A stretch of 45,937 nt of DNA, from positions 1-45,937 of the forward strand of contig NZ_JASZYF010000040.1 of assembly GCF_030317115.1 (NCBI RefSeq), written 5' to 3'. Positions within the stretch are counted from its first letter, which is position 1; the number at the start of each line of letters is the position of its first letter. Of the stretch, positions 1 to 7,980 are shown piece after piece. Origin of the DNA: Variovorax gracilis (GTDB lineage Bacteria; Pseudomonadota; Gammaproteobacteria; Burkholderiales; Burkholderiaceae_C). The translations under genes were made by a program, and so were the position numbers. The notes below the pieces were generated by a model, which did not search any database, was not told the origin of the DNA, and worked only from the letters and a program-made list of their open reading frames with translations.

Positions 1-53
1 AGTCGCTCGAACTTTTGAAACTCATGCCCTGCTCCTCGGCCCCGGTTTACTTG

Positions 54-72
54 CGATAATAAAGCATTATCG
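54..72. repeat. 7-bp perfect inverted repeat upstream of integrase
   Basis: CGATAAT, five bases, then ATTATCG, in an AT-rich stretch about 120 bases before the integrase start. Two short inverted arms around a 5-7 base centre are the layout of tyrosine-recombinase core sites, so this could be an attachment site or a Xer-like site. It could equally be an operator for the integrase. No second copy was noticed elsewhere in the window. Confidence 0.35.
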
Positions 73-191
73 GAAACTATGTGGAATATACGTAAAACAT
101 CATACATGGCACATATGATAAATGACAGAAAGACGGCGCTCGCCAGATTGTTTGCGTCGGGGTCCCACCAATCCGATGCTCTGGAGGTCGC

Positions 192-1343
192 TTGAAGAAA
201 CCTGCTGAGAAAGTGGCGCCGTCGAAGGCGCCGAGGACGTCCCAGGCGTCGAAGGCGTTGATGCCCCTGAAACGCGACCACGCGCTGCTCGATCCGGGTC
301 AGCTGTCGGGCATGGCCGAGGAAGCTGCGAGCGACCTTATGGCCGAGGGTGAGTCAGACAACACGCGGCTTGCATACCGCGCCGCCATGCGCTACTGGGC
401 GGCCTGGTTCGGCGCGCGCTACGGGCGCCAGATGGCGCTGCCGGTTCCAGTGCCCGTGGTGGTCCAGTTCATCGTCGATCACGCCGAGCGTTCGACCAAG
501 GCCGGGCTGGAGCACCAGTTGCCGCCCGCGATCGACGAGGCCCTGGTCGAGGCCGGTTTCAAAGGCAAGCTCGGGGCGCCGGCGCTGAACACCCTGATGC
601 ACCGGGTCTCCGTGCTCTCGATGGCCCACCACCTGTCGAAGCAGCCCAATCCGTGCGTGGATCCGGCGGTCAAGGCGTTGCTGAGCAAGACACGAAAAGC
701 CTATGCGAAGCGCAACGCCCTGCCCCACAAGCAGCGTGCGCTGACCAAGGAGCCGCTCGAGGCGGTGCTGGAAACCTGCGATGACTCCCTGAAAGGAAAA
801 CGCGATCGCGCCCTCCTCCTCTTCGCCTGGGCGTCGGGCGGACGACGGCGCTCGGAGGTGTCAGCGGCGGTTTACGAAAACCTGCGCCGCGTCGATGAGG
901 GAGATTTTCTGTACACGCTGGCCAGTTCCAAGACGAACCACAACGGAAAGTTGCGGCCCGAAGACGTGAAGCCGGTGGTCGGCTCGGCCGCAGAAGCGCT
1001 CGAGGCTTGGTTTAAGGCGAGCGGCATCACCTCGGGACCCCTCTTCCGGCGGATCCTCAAGAACGGGAAGCTCGGGATCGACGGGCTCTCGGGGACGGCG
1101 GTTCGGGACATTGTGAAGGCACGGTGCGCGCTGGCAGGCGTGGGAGAGGATTTCTCGACGCATTCGCTTCGGTCAGGCTTCGTGACGGAAGCCGGGCGGC
1201 AGAACATGCCTCTGCAGGAGACGATGGCGATGACGGGGCACCGGAGCGTGGACACCGTGGCGGGGTATTTCCGGGCGGGGGCCGCGCAGGTGAGCGCGGT
1301 GGCGCGGATGATGGATTCGAAGCGTGGACCCGAAGGCGGTTGA
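192..1343 (+). CDS. Tyrosine recombinase / site-specific integrase
   Basis: Probably catalyses site-specific integration or excision of the element that starts here. The C-terminal catalytic domain (about residues 190-375) shows the expected residues: Arg in the GGRRRSE motif (R219), the HSLR box (H324 and R327), the TGH box (H350), and the nucleophile Tyr in AGYFR (Y359). The N-terminal half (about residues 40-170) fits a SAM-like core-binding domain. The start is TTG at 192, supported by GGAGG at 183-187. No excisionase gene is visible. The family is certain from the motifs; the attachment site and mobility are inference. Confidence 0.9.
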   Translation: MKKPAEKVAPSKAPRTSQASKALMPLKRDHALLDPGQLSGMAEEAASDLMAEGESDNTRLAYRAAMRYWAAWFGARYGRQMALPVPVPVVVQFIVDHAERSTKAGLEHQLPPAIDEALVEAGFKGKLGAPALNTLMHRVSVLSMAHHLSKQPNPCVDPAVKALLSKTRKAYAKRNALPHKQRALTKEPLEAVLETCDDSLKGKRDRALLLFAWASGGRRRSEVSAAVYENLRRVDEGDFLYTLASSKTNHNGKLRPEDVKPVVGSAAEALEAWFKASGITSGPLFRRILKNGKLGIDGLSGTAVRDIVKARCALAGVGEDFSTHSLRSGFVTEAGRQNMPLQETMAMTGHRSVDTVAGYFRAGAAQVSAVARMMDSKRGPEGG

Positions 1344-1563
1344 GGTTCTCAGCAGCTCGCATTTTTGAGAGCGGTCCGCGCCTCAGGCGGCCGGATGTCT
1401 CGGGCACGATCGACTCACCGCGGCCGTCCCGATCGCCGCTGGGATGGCGGGCACCTTGACCAAGGCCCGACGATGTCGCCGCGCCATACAGGAGCGGCGC
1501 TGAGGCGAATTGCAGGCCCAGCGGTAGCCGGATGTGGACGACAACTCACACGATCACCCGGGG

Positions 1564-2024
1564 CTAACCCGGAGCCCCGATGCCAAGCCTGAATTTCGCC
1601 TCGAGTTCCTCGACTTGGTGATCCAGTTCCTTGAGGTGATCGAGCAGGCGTTGAACAAGCAGGCGAAACGGACCGGGTAGCTCGTTGGCGCCGTCTTCGA
1701 TCACTCGGGGACGCGCGTGGCGATGTAGCCTATGCCCTGCGGAATGATCAGACCGAACTCGCCGAGCAGCCCACGAATCTGATTGGCTTGCGCTGTGCGC
1801 GCCCTCACAAAGCCCTGTCGAACACGATGCAGCGCGAGGACTGCTTGCTGCTCGACGTTCTTCACCGGAACAAAGCGCATATTCGGCCGAGCCACTGCTT
1901 CGCAGATCGCCTCGGCGTCGGCTGCATCGTTCTTGTTGGTCTTGACGTAGGGCTTGACGAACTGCGGCGCCATCAGCCGCACGGTGTGACCCATGCTCTG
2001 AAGAAGTCGGCGGACTTCGTCAGG
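1564..2024 (-). pseudogene. IS110-family transposase remnant, frameshifted
   Basis: Internal piece of an IS110-type DEDD transposase. The segment read from about 2024 down to 1710 contains the VKPYVKTNKNDAADAEAI stretch, which is diagnostic of the RuvC-like N-terminal domain and carries its acidic residues. After a one-base shift at the GGGG run (1707-1710), the reading continues in another frame through VIEDGANELPGPFR to a stop at 1564. Both ends of the protein are missing, as is the C-terminal transposase-20 domain with its serine. Non-functional relic. Confidence 0.8.
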
Positions 2025-2244
2025 TGAGGTCGGGATCGAACCGAGGCCCTACTTCGTAGGGCACTTCGAGCAGAAATCGCGGCATGAGCGCCTGCGACGT
2101 CAACGGCGGCCGGATTTTTGCGCCGCAAAGTAGCTAAGGGATTCTTCTTCATGGCCATGCGCAAAAGGTCACGCATCGACTGAATGCGACGGCACACCCT
2201 CAGCACACAATCGGCCGACAAGAATTTCACGAGGAGCGAGAGCG

Positions 2245-2604
2245 ATGATCGTCCAATACAAAGCGGCTGCTCCGCCTGATCGCACTGATGCGACCTGGGA
2301 AGTCTCGTGGGCCGGCGAAGACGGGGGGCTTGTCGTCTGCTGGCTGCGCGGGCTTGAGAAGGCCCAGCAGGAACCGGAGACAGCTGATGCCGCTCGGCGC
2401 GGCGAGCTGCCTGCGCTGTGTTGGAAAGGTGGTGGCGAGGCCATTAAGGCCCGCAACCGGCTTGGCGCCCTGCACTACCTTGCGACGTGGCAGGGGCTGC
2501 GCGGTGATGATCTGCATATAAGACACGGTGGCGGGAGCGCAACTCACGTGTACGCGAACCGGCATGGTCGTTTCCTTTACCAGCGACGTGGCGGCACTGG
2601 GTAA
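2245..2604 (+). CDS. Hypothetical protein, 119 aa
   Basis: Not recognised. A compact acidic-to-basic protein rich in Gly and Trp (WEVSWAGEDGG, LVVCWLRGLEK near residues 18-40), with no signal peptide or membrane segment. The ATG at 2245 is preceded by a GAGGAGCGAGAG purine tract that can serve as ribosome-binding site. It ends 17 bases before the BRCT gene, so the two are probably co-transcribed. Confidence 0.45.
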   Translation: MIVQYKAAAPPDRTDATWEVSWAGEDGGLVVCWLRGLEKAQQEPETADAARRGELPALCWKGGGEAIKARNRLGALHYLATWQGLRGDDLHIRHGGGSATHVYANRHGRFLYQRRGGTG

Positions 2605-2621
2605 GCAAGTCTAGGACAGGC

Positions 2622-3236
2622 ATGATCAACATCTACCAGCGTCAGGCAGCCGCGTTTCGGAACGAGATGCGGACATCCTGCGCCGCGCTCGTGGGCATCG
2701 TTCAGGGCCTGCTTGCCGACAAGGCGCTCAATGACGACGAGATTCACTTCCTCAATGGATGGCTCCATGGCGCGCAAGACGTAGCTTTGAGTTGGCCAGG
2801 AAATGTGATCCATGCCCAGGTGCAAAGCGCATTGGCCGATGGGATCGTCACAGCAGAGGAACGCGCGCACCTCGTCGACACGCTACAGCAGCTTCTGGGC
2901 GGGAAGCTGGACGAGGTGGCGGAGGCGAGCTTCGTCACCGAGCTGGCGATTGACCGCGTGGAAGGCATCGAGGTGGAGGGCAAGCTCTTCTGCTTCACCG
3001 GCGACTTCGTTTTTGGACCGCGAAAGATCTGCGAGCAGGCTATCGAGAGACGCGGCGGCCTCGTGTCCAGCGTAACCAAGAAGCTCGATTACCTTGTTAT
3101 CGGCGGGCTCGGAAGTCCCGAGTGGAAGCACGGAAGCTTCGGGACCAAGATCGAGAAGGCCATGCAGCACAAGCAATCGGGTTCACGGATTTTCCTGGTG
3201 CACGAAGACACGTGGGCCTCAGCCCTAAGCAACTAA
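2622..3236 (+). CDS. BRCT-domain protein with helical N-terminus
   Basis: Two-part protein of 204 aa. Residues 10-95 are helical and resemble the TerB-like segment seen in stand-alone bacterial BRCT proteins (ALNDDEIHFLNGWL, DGIVTAEERAHLVDTL). Residues 117-204 are a BRCT domain of the DNA-ligase-A type: KLFCFTGDF, then GGLVSSVTKKLDYLVIGG, and a tryptophan near the end (DTWASAL). BRCT domains bind phosphopeptides, DNA ends or partner proteins. There is no ligase or other enzyme attached, so its partner is unknown. The next gene begins 56 bases downstream. Confidence 0.85.
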   Translation: MINIYQRQAAAFRNEMRTSCAALVGIVQGLLADKALNDDEIHFLNGWLHGAQDVALSWPGNVIHAQVQSALADGIVTAEERAHLVDTLQQLLGGKLDEVAEASFVTELAIDRVEGIEVEGKLFCFTGDFVFGPRKICEQAIERRGGLVSSVTKKLDYLVIGGLGSPEWKHGSFGTKIEKAMQHKQSGSRIFLVHEDTWASALSN

Positions 3237-3292
3237 CAGGAACGGTCATCACTCAGAAGCGATGCGCCGGCAGAAAGTTGAGGAGATATCCC

Positions 3293-3919
3293 GTGACAAC
3301 ACGTGCCAATGCTGAGCCATGGGCCTACGTTCCGGTCAAGGCCATATTGCGCATTTTTCGGGCCGATGCGGCGATCGCAGCGACTTGGGAGCAGTTCGCG
3401 CAACCTGACGCTGAGCCTCCTGGCATCCCTGGTCACGCTATTGTGGTGGCGGTCATACCGCGCGGCTCCGCATCTCCAATGCTGGACTTGGTGAGAGGCG
3501 CTCAACGCCAGCCCTTTCGCATGTCGTGCAAGGCTGCAGCGGACGAAGGCTATTCCTTCCTGGCCCCTCCCTCTGTCATAGCTGTTTGGCACGATAGGAA
3601 AGAAGCCGAGGCCGAAGAACGAAGAAGCCAAGCCTCAATTGTCGCGACGGAGAACGCCTCATTCGGCGCTCTGCTTGAAAGCGCGAATCCTGGAATGAAG
3701 GAGAGAGAGCTCGCGGAGTCGGCCTATCGAAAGTACGGCCGCGGGGCTTCAAACCTTCGAATTCGGCGCAGTCGTAGGCTCAGCCATTGCATGCGCTGCA
3801 GGGAAGAGTTGGATAGCGAAGTCCATATTCTCGAATGCAAGCACTGCACCGCGATCGTCTGCCCGGCGTGTGGAGCTTGCGGATGCGGGGACGGGCGCTT
3901 CGACAAGCAAATCAAATGA
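3293..3919 (+). CDS. Hypothetical protein with C-terminal cysteine cluster
   Basis: Unrecognised 208-aa protein. The reading frame is open further upstream, but GTG at 3293 is the sensible start: a strong TTGAGGAGAT ribosome-binding site (3280-3289) precedes it, and earlier starts would lie inside the BRCT gene. Near the C-terminus eight cysteines fall in about 35 residues (CMRC, then CKHC, CPAC and CGCG), a probable zinc-ribbon or treble-clef module (about 160-200). Its stop overlaps the next start as ATGA, implying translational coupling with the membrane protein that follows. Confidence 0.6.
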   Translation: MTTRANAEPWAYVPVKAILRIFRADAAIAATWEQFAQPDAEPPGIPGHAIVVAVIPRGSASPMLDLVRGAQRQPFRMSCKAAADEGYSFLAPPSVIAVWHDRKEAEAEERRSQASIVATENASFGALLESANPGMKERELAESAYRKYGRGASNLRIRRSRRLSHCMRCREELDSEVHILECKHCTAIVCPACGACGCGDGRFDKQIK

Positions 3920-4863
3920 ACGCGGCTGGGCCGACTCCCCCGGTGGCTCGCCGGAGCAATCTGACCCGCTGGGGCGCCCTGCTGGCGGCAACGGCGGTGG
4001 CCGCGGCGCTCGCCGCGTTTGCGTCCGGCTCCGGCGGATTCACGTCCCGGCTCCAAGACCTCAAGGCGCGATCCTCGTTCGTCCCGGAGCTCTACGCGGC
4101 CGCCGGTGGCTCGCCGGAGCTTCGGGCGCTTCTTCTGGATGCCTTACACAACCCGCAGTTGCTGGCGAAGATGCAGTTCGCATTGCAGAACTACCCGGCC
4201 GACGCGCGCGACGTGCTCATCGCCTTCGGGGGATACCAGGATTTTAGACAGGCCCTGCTGGACTATGGCGAGCAGATCGTCCCGGTCATCGGTTTTTTCC
4301 AGAAGACCGAGCTCAAGGCCATGAAGCTTCGGTTCGAAGCAGGGCGCGGTTTGGACTGGCTGCTTGGCAAAGGCAAAGACGATCCCGACCGGCTCTATGG
4401 CCCTGAATACCGGGGGCTCTTCGCTGTCGAAGCAATCAGGGTCGAAGGGCACAAGTTCCTGGCGCAATTCAGGATCAACGACCAGGGCAAGGCGATCTGG
4501 CTGATCACGCCGCAGGTGATCACTTTCATCAGCGATTTCATCACGAGCGGGATGGCGACCGTGGAGGAGAAGATCCGGCTGCGCAAGAAGCTCGAACTTA
4601 GTGAGATAGCCTGGGGTGCCGCTGACGTCGTTCCCGGCGTGGGCGTGTTCAAGGTCTTCAAGGGCATGAAGGTCGTGGAGGCTGGCGCGGCGGCCAGCCG
4701 GGCTGCGCGACCCGTGACAACGGTTGATCGAGCGGCCCTGTATGGCAGCCGTGTCCTAACCCGAGATCGCGTGGCGAGAGCCCTGAAGCTCTCGGGCGGG
4801 ATCGCGGCAGCCTACATCACCGTGCGACACCCCGCCCTGCGCCGAACTTCCAGACGACCTTGA
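3916..4863 (+). CDS. Membrane-anchored hypothetical protein, C-terminus frameshifted
   Basis: Starts at the ATG that overlaps the upstream stop (ATGA at 3916-3919). One hydrophobic segment (about residues 19-40, ending LAAFASGSGG) suggests an N-terminal membrane anchor; the rest is soluble, with a conserved-looking core WGAADVVPGVGVFKVFKG near residues 230-250. No known domain recognised. The frame ends at 4863 with a low-complexity Arg-rich tail. A different frame from 4845 continues with good codon use (NFQTTLIRAQLVRSVTEL) to a TAA at 4938-4940. The native end was therefore probably at 4940, and a one-base indel near 4838-4845 broke it. Confidence 0.6.
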   Translation: MNAAGPTPPVARRSNLTRWGALLAATAVAAALAAFASGSGGFTSRLQDLKARSSFVPELYAAAGGSPELRALLLDALHNPQLLAKMQFALQNYPADARDVLIAFGGYQDFRQALLDYGEQIVPVIGFFQKTELKAMKLRFEAGRGLDWLLGKGKDDPDRLYGPEYRGLFAVEAIRVEGHKFLAQFRINDQGKAIWLITPQVITFISDFITSGMATVEEKIRLRKKLELSEIAWGAADVVPGVGVFKVFKGMKVVEAGAAASRAARPVTTVDRAALYGSRVLTRDRVARALKLSGGIAAAYITVRHPALRRTSRRP

Positions 4864-5065
4864 TTCGCGCCCAACTTGTGCGGTCCGTCACGGAGCTTGG
4901 ACGCGCAGTGATCATCACTCGTGGCAAGATCGTGCAATAAGGCAAGCCCGGCTCGGTGCGCTACCCACAGCGCGTGTGAAGGTCCGGAGGCGAAGCGAGA
5001 ACCAAGAAATTTACTGCGCTGGCGAGGACAATGTGCCGCGCTGACGCACGCGAGGAGGCAGTCTG

Positions 5066-5293
5066 TTGGCAGCGAATGTAGAAGCGACAAGGCCGAAACT
5101 GCGGCAGGATCTTGCATTCGCTTTGCGGGCCGCGCTAGCCCATGCGCAGGAAGTGCCACGCGCAATGCGACGCGGCTACATGTCGGGGCAAGCGCTAGAC
5201 GGCGATTTCGACCCGGCCGTTCGCGTGCACGACAACATTCGCGAGGCCTTGCAGCGTTTCGATGGGGGGGCACCGTCCCCATCATCTCGCTGA
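5066..5293 (+). CDS. Small protein upstream of the Druantia-like genes
   Basis: 75-aa ORF with a TTG start and a near-perfect GAGGAGG ribosome-binding site at 5052-5058, seven bases before the start. Residues 5-65 are helical and amphipathic (ATRPKLRQDLAFALRAALAH), ending FDGGAPSPSSR. The stop lies five bases before the proposed GTG of the large gene, a spacing typical of translational coupling. This ORF is also the main argument against extending the large gene upstream: the other frame here reads as Arg/Ala-rich noise. No homology recognised; it could be a small regulatory or structural subunit of the defence locus. Confidence 0.55.
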   Translation: MAANVEATRPKLRQDLAFALRAALAHAQEVPRAMRRGYMSGQALDGDFDPAVRVHDNIREALQRFDGGAPSPSSR

Positions 5294-5298
5294 CCATC

Positions 5299-7965
5299 GT
5301 GTCCCAGCGTTCACACCGCCTCACGCCAGTTCAGATCGAATCGGCGCTCGTGCGCCACTATCTTCGCTCGGATGGACAGGCAGGCGCGGGTCCGCTGACG
5401 TATCTCGACGCCACGGAGTCGGCGCTATGCGAGGCGCTGGAAGCGCCCGATACGGTGACCGCCAAAGAATGGCTCGCCTACGGCTGCGGTGGCGCGCAGA
5501 TCGTGAGCGACGTGCTCGATGGTGGCTGGACGGCCGCATGGCCTGATGCCGATGCGCCCGGGTACTTTCGCTTTCTAGTGCTGACGTGCGCGGTGGTGGC
5601 ATCGGCTCACGAGGACCAAGAGAGCCAAGACTTCGGACACAACCTCAAGAGGCTGCTGCGTACCGACAAGCTCATCCATTCGCGCAGGGCGCTTCCGAGT
5701 CTTTGGAGGAGCCTAGAGAAATGGTGCAATGTTCGCCACGACGCCGGCCACGGCATCCGAAGCGTGGTTCTGCCGCCGCCTGGCATCGGAGCGCACATCG
5801 GCTTGACCAACGCGATCGCGTTTCCCAATTGGCGCGCCGTCAAGAAGCTGCGTGCCGACATCGAAGGGCACGACTCGTTCACGAGAGCGGCCAAAGATCC
5901 CGCCAAGGCGGCTCTCCAGATTTGCCCCTATGTGACGGAGGAGCGCGGCTATCGCCCCGAGATGGTCCAAGCCGCGCGATCGTTTGCGACACTCTATGGC
6001 CAAGGTAACTCCTTGCTTGAGCTGCATCGCTTTTGGCAAGTCGTTTGCTATGCGGCGGACGTCGTGCGACGACGAGGACGCGACGACCCTGCTCGGGTAC
6101 GCCTCGAATTGCTCGAAGGCATGGTCGACGTCGATTTGCGCGTCCGGGTGTCGATCGTCGACGGCGGCGGCTGCGAAGCGACGCAATCGCCGAGGGCGCC
6201 ACTAATCGAGTGCCCTGCGCGTATTGCGGCGGTGATGTTGGGTTGGGGCGGCGCGGCGGCCGAGCGTTGGCGACGGTTCTTCGAGCACGGCGCCGTGCCA
6301 TTCGTGGCCGAACGTTTCGGAGTCTGGGTCGCGAACGCAAATGCGCCCAATGCGTCCGAGCCGCATCGATACTTGTTGCGTGAGGGTTGCAGACAACGCC
6401 TACCCGAACAATGGCGCCGAGCTCTGTCGCCGCTGGGTGACGGGTGGTTCCATCTGGGGCCGGTGGACGGGCAGCAGTCGGTGGTCATTCATAGAGCGCT
6501 GCGAATCGAGACCGACACAGCGCGCGCGCGTCCATTGCGTCTCGAAGGCGGGGTGCGCACGATCGCGGGATGGCTCGGGCGGCCTTCGCTCTTGCCGAAG
6601 GTTCGGCGCCTTGGGGTCGGCGCAGTGGATCTTCGCGCCGGTAACGACCAAGCGAAGCTAACCCTATTCCTGAAGGACGAGGGCGCGGGTCGTTTTTCAA
6701 TGTCGGCGGCGGACACGGTCGAGGGGCTGTATCGATTGCGTCTGCGTGAGTCGGTGGCCGATGACGAGACGGTCGCGATCGAGCTGCCGCTAAGGTTCGT
6801 TGCGGACGCTGCGCTTCACGCGGACCTGCCCGCTTCGCCGCGGCATTCGCGCACGGAAGCGGAGTGGGTCTTGACGACCCACGACACCCTTGACGACTCG
6901 AAGACAACGACGATAGCGACGATAGCGACGATAGCGGCGCTTGAAGTCGCGGACGAGCAATCCGCTGAGCTCGCCAGCGGGTTCGACGATCTTCTCGAGA
7001 CCATCTATGCGCTAGGACGTTCGGGTTGGAGCGAGCGCGAACTAGTCGAGGTCGTACGCGAACTGTGTCCCGGACCGTCGCCGTGGGACGTTCTGCGTGC
7101 ACTGCAAGAAGCGGGATGGCTTGAGCGGCGCTTGTCGGAGAGCTGGCGCGCCGTCTATTGGCGGCTGTTGCCTCCCTCGCTCGTCACGCTCTCGATGGCA
7201 GGCGGCGGCGCGACTGCGTTGGAAGGGTCCGCGCCCGCTGCGATCAGATCCAGGTTCACTCGTGCGGCGCGCGCTCTAGGCGGCGAAGTCGAGCGGCGGA
7301 CGGGGTGCGGCCCTCTTTCGCCGCTGTCCATTGTCGTTCGCGGACCGAGCACGCGCGAGCTCGCCAAGGAGCTGGGCTGGGCCGAAGCGGCACCTGTGGC
7401 CGGCTCGGTCGCGTCGGCGCCCGCCTGCTGGCCGACGTCTCCTCTGTCGACGGCCGGCTATCGGGCCCACAGAACATGGAGTTGGCGTGCAGGTGGCTTT
7501 CGCGAATCGGGCCGGCCTATGCCGGATGTCCTGCTCACCTGGTGGCGCCGCGAAGAAGGAGACCGGCACGACCTTTATGAGGTGAAAGAAGAGGGATATC
7601 GTTTTGTCACCAGCAGCCGTACGGTGGCAATCGTTGAGGCGCATCGCCGAGCGGCTCTGCCGCTTTTCACCCGCCACGAGGGTCGATGGCTGCGAACGGC
7701 CGAAGAAGGCCACTTGCCGCTGCCCTTGGCTATGAAACTTCGCCGTGATCGGCAGTGCGCCTCCGGACCGATGCTGATCGAGGGCCGTTGGCGCTATGCA
7801 TATGCTGAAGGCGCGATGCAACACGCCGTCGCGGCGCTGGGACGCAGATTATTCCACGACCCTGACAAGCCCGAGAGCACCGGTCGCCCCGCTCACTCGG
7901 CAGCCTCGATCGGGCTTTCGCGTCATCGCGCTGACGGCTGGTCCAGGGTGCGCGCCAATCTTTAG
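5299..7965 (+). CDS. Large protein of Druantia-like locus (DruF position)
   Basis: 888-aa protein whose sequence I cannot assign to a family. The start is placed at GTG 5299, right after the small ORF; the first in-frame ATG is far downstream. An N-terminal helical region (1-270) is followed by a beta-rich middle. Around residues 560-625 a segment beginning LLETIYALGRSGWSEREL has winged-helix character. The C-terminal 140 residues read like a small alpha/beta domain (DLYEVKEEGYRFVTSSRTVA). It precedes a coiled-coil gene and a DruE-like helicase, the order reported for Druantia type II (F-G-E). DruF is therefore a positional guess, not a sequence match. Confidence 0.75.
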   Translation: MSQRSHRLTPVQIESALVRHYLRSDGQAGAGPLTYLDATESALCEALEAPDTVTAKEWLAYGCGGAQIVSDVLDGGWTAAWPDADAPGYFRFLVLTCAVVASAHEDQESQDFGHNLKRLLRTDKLIHSRRALPSLWRSLEKWCNVRHDAGHGIRSVVLPPPGIGAHIGLTNAIAFPNWRAVKKLRADIEGHDSFTRAAKDPAKAALQICPYVTEERGYRPEMVQAARSFATLYGQGNSLLELHRFWQVVCYAADVVRRRGRDDPARVRLELLEGMVDVDLRVRVSIVDGGGCEATQSPRAPLIECPARIAAVMLGWGGAAAERWRRFFEHGAVPFVAERFGVWVANANAPNASEPHRYLLREGCRQRLPEQWRRALSPLGDGWFHLGPVDGQQSVVIHRALRIETDTARARPLRLEGGVRTIAGWLGRPSLLPKVRRLGVGAVDLRAGNDQAKLTLFLKDEGAGRFSMSAADTVEGLYRLRLRESVADDETVAIELPLRFVADAALHADLPASPRHSRTEAEWVLTTHDTLDDSKTTTIATIATIAALEVADEQSAELASGFDDLLETIYALGRSGWSERELVEVVRELCPGPSPWDVLRALQEAGWLERRLSESWRAVYWRLLPPSLVTLSMAGGGATALEGSAPAAIRSRFTRAARALGGEVERRTGCGPLSPLSIVVRGPSTRELAKELGWAEAAPVAGSVASAPACWPTSPLSTAGYRAHRTWSWRAGGFRESGRPMPDVLLTWWRREEGDRHDLYEVKEEGYRFVTSSRTVAIVEAHRRAALPLFTRHEGRWLRTAEEGHLPLPLAMKLRRDRQCASGPMLIEGRWRYAYAEGAMQHAVAALGRRLFHDPDKPESTGRPAHSAASIGLSRHRADGWSRVRANL
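6910..6936 (+). repeat. Three tandem copies of a 9-base unit
   Basis: ACGATAGCG occurs three times head to tail inside the 888-aa gene, in frame, encoding Thr-Ile-Ala three times (residues 538-546). It sits in a linker between a beta-rich domain and a winged-helix-like segment, so unit gain or loss would change linker length without breaking the frame. Confidence 0.9.
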
Positions 7966-7980
7966 AAGACGAAAAACCTA

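Noticed and set aside
4921..5298. Upstream extension of the 888-aa protein
   Set aside because: The extension is Arg/Ala/Ser-rich with no homology-like pattern and overlaps a short frame that has a far better ribosome-binding site.
6910..6936. CRISPR-like repeat
   Set aside because: Three 9-base units without spacers, inside a coding frame; no cas gene or spaced repeats anywhere in the window.
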